Source: CAYHXN01 sp964360605 (lineage in GTDB: Bacteria; Patescibacteriota; Minisyncoccia; UBA6257; WO2-44-18). From it: a stretch of DNA of 23,150 bases. Below the pieces are notes generated by a model. The model was not told where the DNA came from, did not search any database, and saw nothing but the letters and a program-made list of their open reading frames with translations. A program made the position numbers and the translations under genes. Of this stretch, positions 20,392-23,150 are shown piece after piece. The stretch's first letter is position 1. Each line of letters opens with the position of its first letter. The stretch is taken from positions 1 through 23,150 of the forward strand of contig CAYHXN010000008.1 in NCBI GenBank assembly GCA_964360605.1, given 5' to 3'.

Positions 20392-20850
20392 TCACCACAA
20401 ATGCTGTAAAAGTTCTTTCGGAGTCGCTATCGCTTCATGCCGAATATAGGCATTAGCTGATGGTTCTTCGTACAATTCATCCGGGAATTCCCCCATCAAA
20501 ATCGGTTTTTGCAAAGCAAAAAGGTGCTTTCCTAAAACAGCCGCCGCTACCAATTCCCCATGAGTATTGTTACCAATGTAACCATGCGGATTGAAAATAA
20601 AGCAAACGTCGGCGATACGAATATTATCGTTGTGCTCAAGAACTTTTTTCGCCACGGTAAGGGAATAAATCGGATTTTTCAAACGCTCTATCTCTGGTAA
20701 ATCTTTAACCTTAGCGACGACGTCATCGTTAAATTTTGGGTCATAAATAATAAGTTTTCGGTCTTTGGGAGTTGCTGTTTTTAAAGTATTTATAAATTCT
20801 TTCAATTCTTTAGCAAATCGCTGGCTGGAACAAAATATGACCGACTTCAT
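20392..20850 (-). CDS. Nucleoside 2-deoxyribosyltransferase-like protein (NDT-like B)
   Basis: The ATG at 20850 gives 152 residues; a longer frame begins upstream at 20907 but its start would translate the preceding terminator, so it is rejected. The fold looks Rossmann-like: a first strand VIFCSSQRF (4-12), then IADVCFIFNPHGYIGNNTHGELVAAAVLGKHLFAL (79-113), which matches the NDT-superfamily pattern of Asp, NxxGYIGxxT and a Glu (E99) at the catalytic position. Enzymes of this group cleave or transfer N-glycosidic bonds of (deoxy)nucleosides or nucleotides; the substrate here cannot be told. It is paralogous to the gene at 21397 and follows a Nudix gene. A candidate promoter TTGTTA-N17-TAAAAA ends 8 nt before the ATG. 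Confidence 0.7.
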   Translation of the reverse strand: MKSVIFCSSQRFAKELKEFINTLKTATPKDRKLIIYDPKFNDDVVAKVKDLPEIERLKNPIYSLTVAKKVLEHNDNIRIADVCFIFNPHGYIGNNTHGELVAAAVLGKHLFALQKPILMGEFPDELYEEPSANAYIRHEAIATPKELLQHLW

Positions 20851-20858
20851 CGCTATTC

Positions 20859-20887
20859 TTTTTAAAAAGCTGTTATTAGAGTAACAA
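20859..20887 (-). promoter_or_regulatory. Candidate promoter of NDT-like B, leaderless
   Basis: TTGTTA and TAAAAA are 17 bp apart on the minus strand, with the ATG 8 nt after the -10 box. The -35 box begins in the U-run of the terminator at 20885-20915. Both boxes match the consensus at only four of six positions. Confidence 0.35.
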
Positions 20888-20915
20888 AAAAGCCGGGCTT
20901 TTAACAAGCTCGGCT
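20885..20915 (-). terminator. Terminator after Nudix B
   Basis: AGCCGGGCTT (20891-20900) pairs with AAGCTCGGCT (20906-20915) over 10 bp with one wobble, followed on the minus strand by TTTTTTG. Confidence 0.8.
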
Positions 20916-20930
20916 ATTTCACGATTTCCT

Positions 20931-21395
20931 CTATTTCTTTTTTTCCAAATGAAGACCGTTACTATTAATAATTTTTAGGCGCTGGAAAATTTCTATAAAA
21001 GTCGGGGTGGCTTGCCTCTTTCTAATCAATTCTAATATTTGCCGGGTACTTAAAAATTTTACAAATCGGTGTTTATCTTTTTCTCTACGACACGCCTTAC
21101 CAGAATACGAAGTAACCCGGAAAACGTGCCAAATGTGTTTTTGGGCGCCTCGATCGCACTTACCTGGTATTTTCGCGTAAAGCTTTCTTTTCGTGCGTTT
21201 AACGATTAACCCTGTTTCTTCGTAAATTTCTCGTTTTAGCGCTCCTATAGCGCTTTCGCCAACCTCTATATGTCCAGCCGGCAAACCTAATCCGCAAGGT
21301 ATTTTCTTCCTATAAAGAACCAGATAGTAACCACGGCTGTTTGTTATAATGGCGCCGACGCTCCGACAAAGTTTGCCGTTGGGTCTTTTAGCCAT
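20931..21395 (-). CDS. Nudix hydrolase (Nudix B)
   Basis: The complete Nudix box GHIEVGESAIGALKREIYEETGL fits Gx5Ex7REUxEExGU. The fold starts SVGAIITNSRGYYLVLYRKK and GLGLPAGH just before it. Nudix enzymes hydrolyse nucleoside diphosphates linked to another group (for example damaged NTPs, ADP-ribose, nucleotide sugars). Basic segments (KRTKRKLYAKIPGKCDRGAQK, CRREKDKHR) give a high positive charge. The length is 154, normal. The ATG at 21395 is supported by GGGGAGG 8 nt upstream, lying within the 3' end of the preceding NDT-like gene whose stop is 1 nt away, so the two are translationally coupled. Substrate unknown. Confidence 0.88.
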   Translation of the reverse strand: MAKRPNGKLCRSVGAIITNSRGYYLVLYRKKIPCGLGLPAGHIEVGESAIGALKREIYEETGLIVKRTKRKLYAKIPGKCDRGAQKHIWHVFRVTSYSGKACRREKDKHRFVKFLSTRQILELIRKRQATPTFIEIFQRLKIINSNGLHLEKKK

Positions 21396-21396
21396 C

Positions 21397-21954
21397 TTAT
21401 TTCCTCCCCAGACCTTTCTTTACTTCCAAGCAATGATTGACGCCAAAAAGTTTCTGTTTCTCCACAAACTCTTCCGGCGTACTTACAAAAAAGTCTACAA
21501 ATTCATCAAAAATTACTTCGTCTTCGTAGTGCGGTTCAAGGGCGAATATCGGCATGTGCAATTCTTGGCTAGTCATAAAGAACTCTCCGAAAGTATTCCA
21601 GCCAACATAGCCGCCTGGATTGTAAATAAAACACGTCCCGCTGTATGCTTTAACTTTTCTAAGCCGTTCAGCGTGAGCCATTGCCATACCAGGAACACGC
21701 GTTTTATAACTCCATGCCTTCAACCGGTTAGGCTCACTTTTCTTAATCATCTTTTTACGATGGCGGCGAAAATCCGGTTTCAAAATCCAAAGATTGGTCA
21801 ATTTATTCACCTCGTTCATAAAATGCTGGACTTCTTCCTTAAAACGCTGACTGGTACAAAAGACGACTGGTTTTAATATGGGCTTGGAAATTATTAACAA
21901 CATATTGTCTGGTAAAATTATTTTATGCTGATTAATAATTTTCTCTGACTGCAT
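21397..21954 (-). CDS. Nucleoside 2-deoxyribosyltransferase-like protein (NDT-like A)
   Basis: The ATG at 21954 (MQSEKIINQHK, 185 residues) has GAGAGG and AAAAAGG just upstream; a longer frame starting at 22065 would run through the preceding terminator and is rejected. VVFCTSQRF (30-38) is followed by TCFIYNPGGYVGWNTFGEFFMTSQELHMPIFALE (107-140), with E124 at the catalytic position of the NDT superfamily. It is clearly paralogous to NDT-like B (shared FCxSQRF, CFIxNPxGYxGxNTxGE), but it lacks the Asp just before the CFI strand and has a different middle. It lies between two Nudix genes. Confidence 0.72.
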   Translation of the reverse strand: MQSEKIINQHKIILPDNMLLIISKPILKPVVFCTSQRFKEEVQHFMNEVNKLTNLWILKPDFRRHRKKMIKKSEPNRLKAWSYKTRVPGMAMAHAERLRKVKAYSGTCFIYNPGGYVGWNTFGEFFMTSQELHMPIFALEPHYEDEVIFDEFVDFFVSTPEEFVEKQKLFGVNHCLEVKKGLGRK

Positions 21955-22009
21955 CCTTTTTCCTCTCTCAAAGAACAAATTCAGTACTGCCATTAGTGTA
22001 TTCAATAAT

Positions 22010-22032
22010 AAAAAAACCCGCAATAGCGCGGG
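22010..22032 (-). terminator. Terminator after Nudix A
   Basis: CCCGC (22017-22021) with GCGGG (22028-22032), loop AATAGC, then seven T on the minus strand. Confidence 0.75.
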
Positions 22033-22051
22033 AGTATTTTTGAGATAGGTT

Positions 22052-22588
22052 CTAGATAATGCCAATGTTCTTTAATATGTAATACCAAACCGGTTCCAAA
22101 CCCATACCCCAATACCATTCTTCATCGGTGCGGTTCTGCTCTGCAGATTGAGGATTGCCGAAGATTGCTAACGTCAGTTCCCCTACTCTGCTATACGGGA
22201 TTTCGTATTTTTCCATAAAATATTCGGTGCGCTTAGCTAGTCGCTTTACCTCCTTCGGTGATGCCCAGAAAAATCTCTTGGCGTCGCTACCAGCCTTTAC
22301 TTCGCCGCTCCATTTTAAAGCTCGGTAAGTTTCCCAATTATGGTAATCACCGTCTTCACGTTTGCAGGGATTGTAAATTTCTCTGGCGAATTCCGGTTCG
22401 CTTTGGGTAATCGTTATTCCAACTTCTTCACTGGCTTCACGATTGGCCGCTTTTTCAAAACTGTCTCCATCGCGATGGCCGGCCGGTAAGGCGTACGCTT
22501 TCGGGTAATTATAACGCTCAATCATCAGTAGTTGGTCACCGCGATAAATCCGAACGCCGACGCTCGTGTGGTCGCAGGTTTTCGGCAT
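22052..22588 (-). CDS. Nudix hydrolase (Nudix A) with shortened Nudix box
   Basis: The ATG at 22588 gives 178 residues (MPKTCDHTSVGVRIYRGDQLLMIERYNYPKAYALPAGHRDGDSF...); an upstream start at 22702 would read through a terminator and is rejected. The Nudix box reads GHRDGDSFEKAANREASEEVGI: the REASEEVG catalytic part is intact, but the stretch from Gly to the conserved Glu is one residue shorter and carries Asp (GDS instead of GES). A long C-terminal half (about 85-178) with many Trp and Tyr residues (YHNWETYRALKW, EEWYWGMGLEPVWYY) is not typical of minimal Nudix enzymes. It opens the Nudix/NDT-like array; a candidate promoter lies about 30 nt upstream. Substrate unknown. Confidence 0.85.
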   Translation of the reverse strand: MPKTCDHTSVGVRIYRGDQLLMIERYNYPKAYALPAGHRDGDSFEKAANREASEEVGITITQSEPEFAREIYNPCKREDGDYHNWETYRALKWSGEVKAGSDAKRFFWASPKEVKRLAKRTEYFMEKYEIPYSRVGELTLAIFGNPQSAEQNRTDEEWYWGMGLEPVWYYILKNIGII

Positions 22589-22614
22589 ATTGCGCCCATC
22601 AAAAAACCGATTAA

Positions 22615-22643
22615 ATTCTAACAAACTACAAGCTAAAAAGCAA
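22615..22643 (-). promoter_or_regulatory. Candidate promoter of Nudix A
   Basis: TTGCTT (22643-22638) and TAGAAT (22620-22615) are 17 bp apart on the minus strand, giving a leader of about 20 bases before ATG 22588. The same TTGCTT -35 box is used in the smc and protease candidates. Confidence 0.5.
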
Positions 22644-22656
22644 CTTCCGCCGAAAA

Positions 22657-22685
22657 TAAAAAACCGCCTCGACCAAAGTCTCGGC
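22657..22685 (-). terminator. Terminator with tandem GA mismatch
   Basis: On the minus strand GCCGAGAC-TTTG-GTCGAGGC pairs GCC/GGC and GAC/GTC around a symmetrical GA/GA internal loop, followed by TTTTTTA. It lies just after the small gene ending at 22699. Confidence 0.7.
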
Positions 22686-22698
22686 AGTGATTTTTTAT

Positions 22699-22932
22699 TC
22701 AAATGGTAAAGGTATGCTTGTGTTCTTCGCTACGGTCGCATTGTTTGCACCAGCCCTGTACGCCAGGGATTCCCGGGACGCCTTGTCCTTTAATAATCTC
22801 TCTCCAATTGTCGCCGTATTTTTTCCTAAACTCTTCTATGGTTTTTTGCGCTGCCTCTCTGGCTTCCCTTTTCCAACGTTCCAAGGTGGCTTCATCAACT
22901 TCGAGCGGCGGCTTAGATTCAACGTTATCCAC
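22699..22932 (-). CDS. Small unknown protein with C-terminal Cys/His site
   Basis: A GTG start at 22932 (77 residues, VDNVESKPPLEVDEA...) is preferred because AGGAGG lies 6 nt before it; the longer frame from 22950 would begin inside that ribosome-binding site. The protein is mostly a charged helix (EATLERWKREAREAAQKTIEEFRKKYGDNW), then a Gly/Pro segment (GQGVPGIPGVQGW) and a C-terminal C-x2-C with H-x-H (CKQC, EEHKH) that may bind a metal. It follows rplK. An extended -10 box TGCTACAAT (22976-22968) lies upstream. Function unknown. Confidence 0.7.
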   Translation of the reverse strand: MDNVESKPPLEVDEATLERWKREAREAAQKTIEEFRKKYGDNWREIIKGQGVPGIPGVQGWCKQCDRSEEHKHTFTI

Positions 22933-22967
22933 CTTTATCCTCCTTTTCAAGTGCTAGCTATAGTTTA

Positions 22968-22976
22968 ATTGTAGCA
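22968..22976 (-). promoter_or_regulatory. Extended -10 promoter before the small gene
   Basis: TGCTACAAT on the minus strand has the TGn extension and a TACAAT box; no -35 box is seen. It lies between the rplK stop and the gene starting at 22932. Confidence 0.4.
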
Positions 22977-22980
22977 CAAA

Positions 22981-23150
22981 TTACTCAATAACCTCTATCC
23001 CCATATTTTTAGCTGTTCCAGCGATAATCCTCATCGCCGCTTCCATATCAGAAGTATTAAGATCTATCATCTTCCGCTCGGCGATTTTGCGAACGTCTTC
23101 TTTAGTCACTTTCCCAACTTTTTGAGTATTCGGAGTAGCCGCGCCTTTTT
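22981..23150 (-). CDS. rplK: 50S ribosomal protein uL11 (3' end, partial)
   Basis: The last 56 codons are present; the gene continues beyond the right edge. The C-terminal RNA-binding domain is clear: KGAATPNTQKVGKVTKEDVRK, then IAERKMIDLNTSDMEAAMRIIAGTAKNMGIEV, ending at TAA (22983-22981). uL11 forms the base of the GTPase-associated centre with uL10. In most bacteria rplK is followed by rplA and then rplJL; here an accessory gene follows instead. Confidence 0.95.
   Translation of the reverse strand, partial: KGAATPNTQKVGKVTKEDVRKIAERKMIDLNTSDMEAAMRIIAGTAKNMGIEVIE

Noticed and set aside
20392..20907. Longer NDT-like B frame starting at 20907
   Set aside because: Its first 19 codons translate the terminator hairpin and T-run of the upstream gene; ATG 20850 begins at the first conserved strand.
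21397..22065. Longer NDT-like A frame starting at 22065
   Set aside because: It begins inside the Nudix A gene and crosses its terminator; ATG 21954 has a good ribosome-binding site.
22052..22702. Longer Nudix A frame starting at 22702, with an apparent hydrophobic N-terminus
   Set aside because: The apparent signal sequence comes from translating the terminator at 22657-22685; the conserved Nudix fold begins after ATG 22588.

Overview
The window looks like a chromosomal segment of a Candidate Phyla Radiation (Patescibacteria), most likely Parcubacteria-like, bacterium. This is inferred from trimmed versions of universal proteins: a 735-residue SMC without a recognisable hinge, a 400-residue ThrRS without TGS and editing domains, and an rpsP-khpA-trmD group lacking rimM and rplS. 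Shine-Dalgarno use is sparse, several promoters lie almost on the start codon, and intergenic gaps are short with a terminator in most of them. UGA is used as a stop (trmD, the zinc-ribbon gene and others), so the recoded Gracilibacteria/Absconditabacteria genetic code does not apply. No phage, transposase or CRISPR was seen.

Positions 1-9895 are almost entirely minus-strand housekeeping. In transcription order they are rnhB, rpmF, nusB, rnc, ftsH, smc, a 49-residue membrane protein not previously called, rpsP, khpA, trmD, an L10-type leader RNA with a built-in terminator, rplJ, rplL, a zinc-ribbon protein and tRNA-Val(CAC). Positions 9939-11849 hold two convergent exported trypsin-like peptidases that share one bidirectional terminator. 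Positions 11961-17336 hold dnaE, a 130-nt nested inverted-repeat element, a zinc-finger/cupin-like unknown gene with a near-consensus promoter, and truncated thrS.

Positions 17333-22932 are the accessory part, all on the minus strand. It contains an alternating Nudix / NDT-like / Nudix / NDT-like array, which looks like a duplicated two-gene cassette, and three paralogous small proteins of an unrecognised family. Two of these end the array and the third follows gatB. gatB sits among them, preceded by a perfect 36-bp palindrome. The 3' end of rplK closes the window, so rplK is separated from rplJL by at least 20 kb in this orientation and rplA is not next to it.

The strongest candidates for something undescribed are: (1) the Nudix/NDT-like array with its three-member partner family, plausibly a nucleotide-sanitising or nucleotide-degrading module; (2) a small palindromic element inserted in frame in both trmD and gatB, adding about ten residues each time, plus a second unrelated insert in gatB; (3) the structured element after dnaE; (4) the perfect palindrome upstream of gatB; (5) promoters built into the tails of upstream terminators that would give leaderless mRNAs. 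Family comparisons are from memory of reference proteins; no database search was possible.
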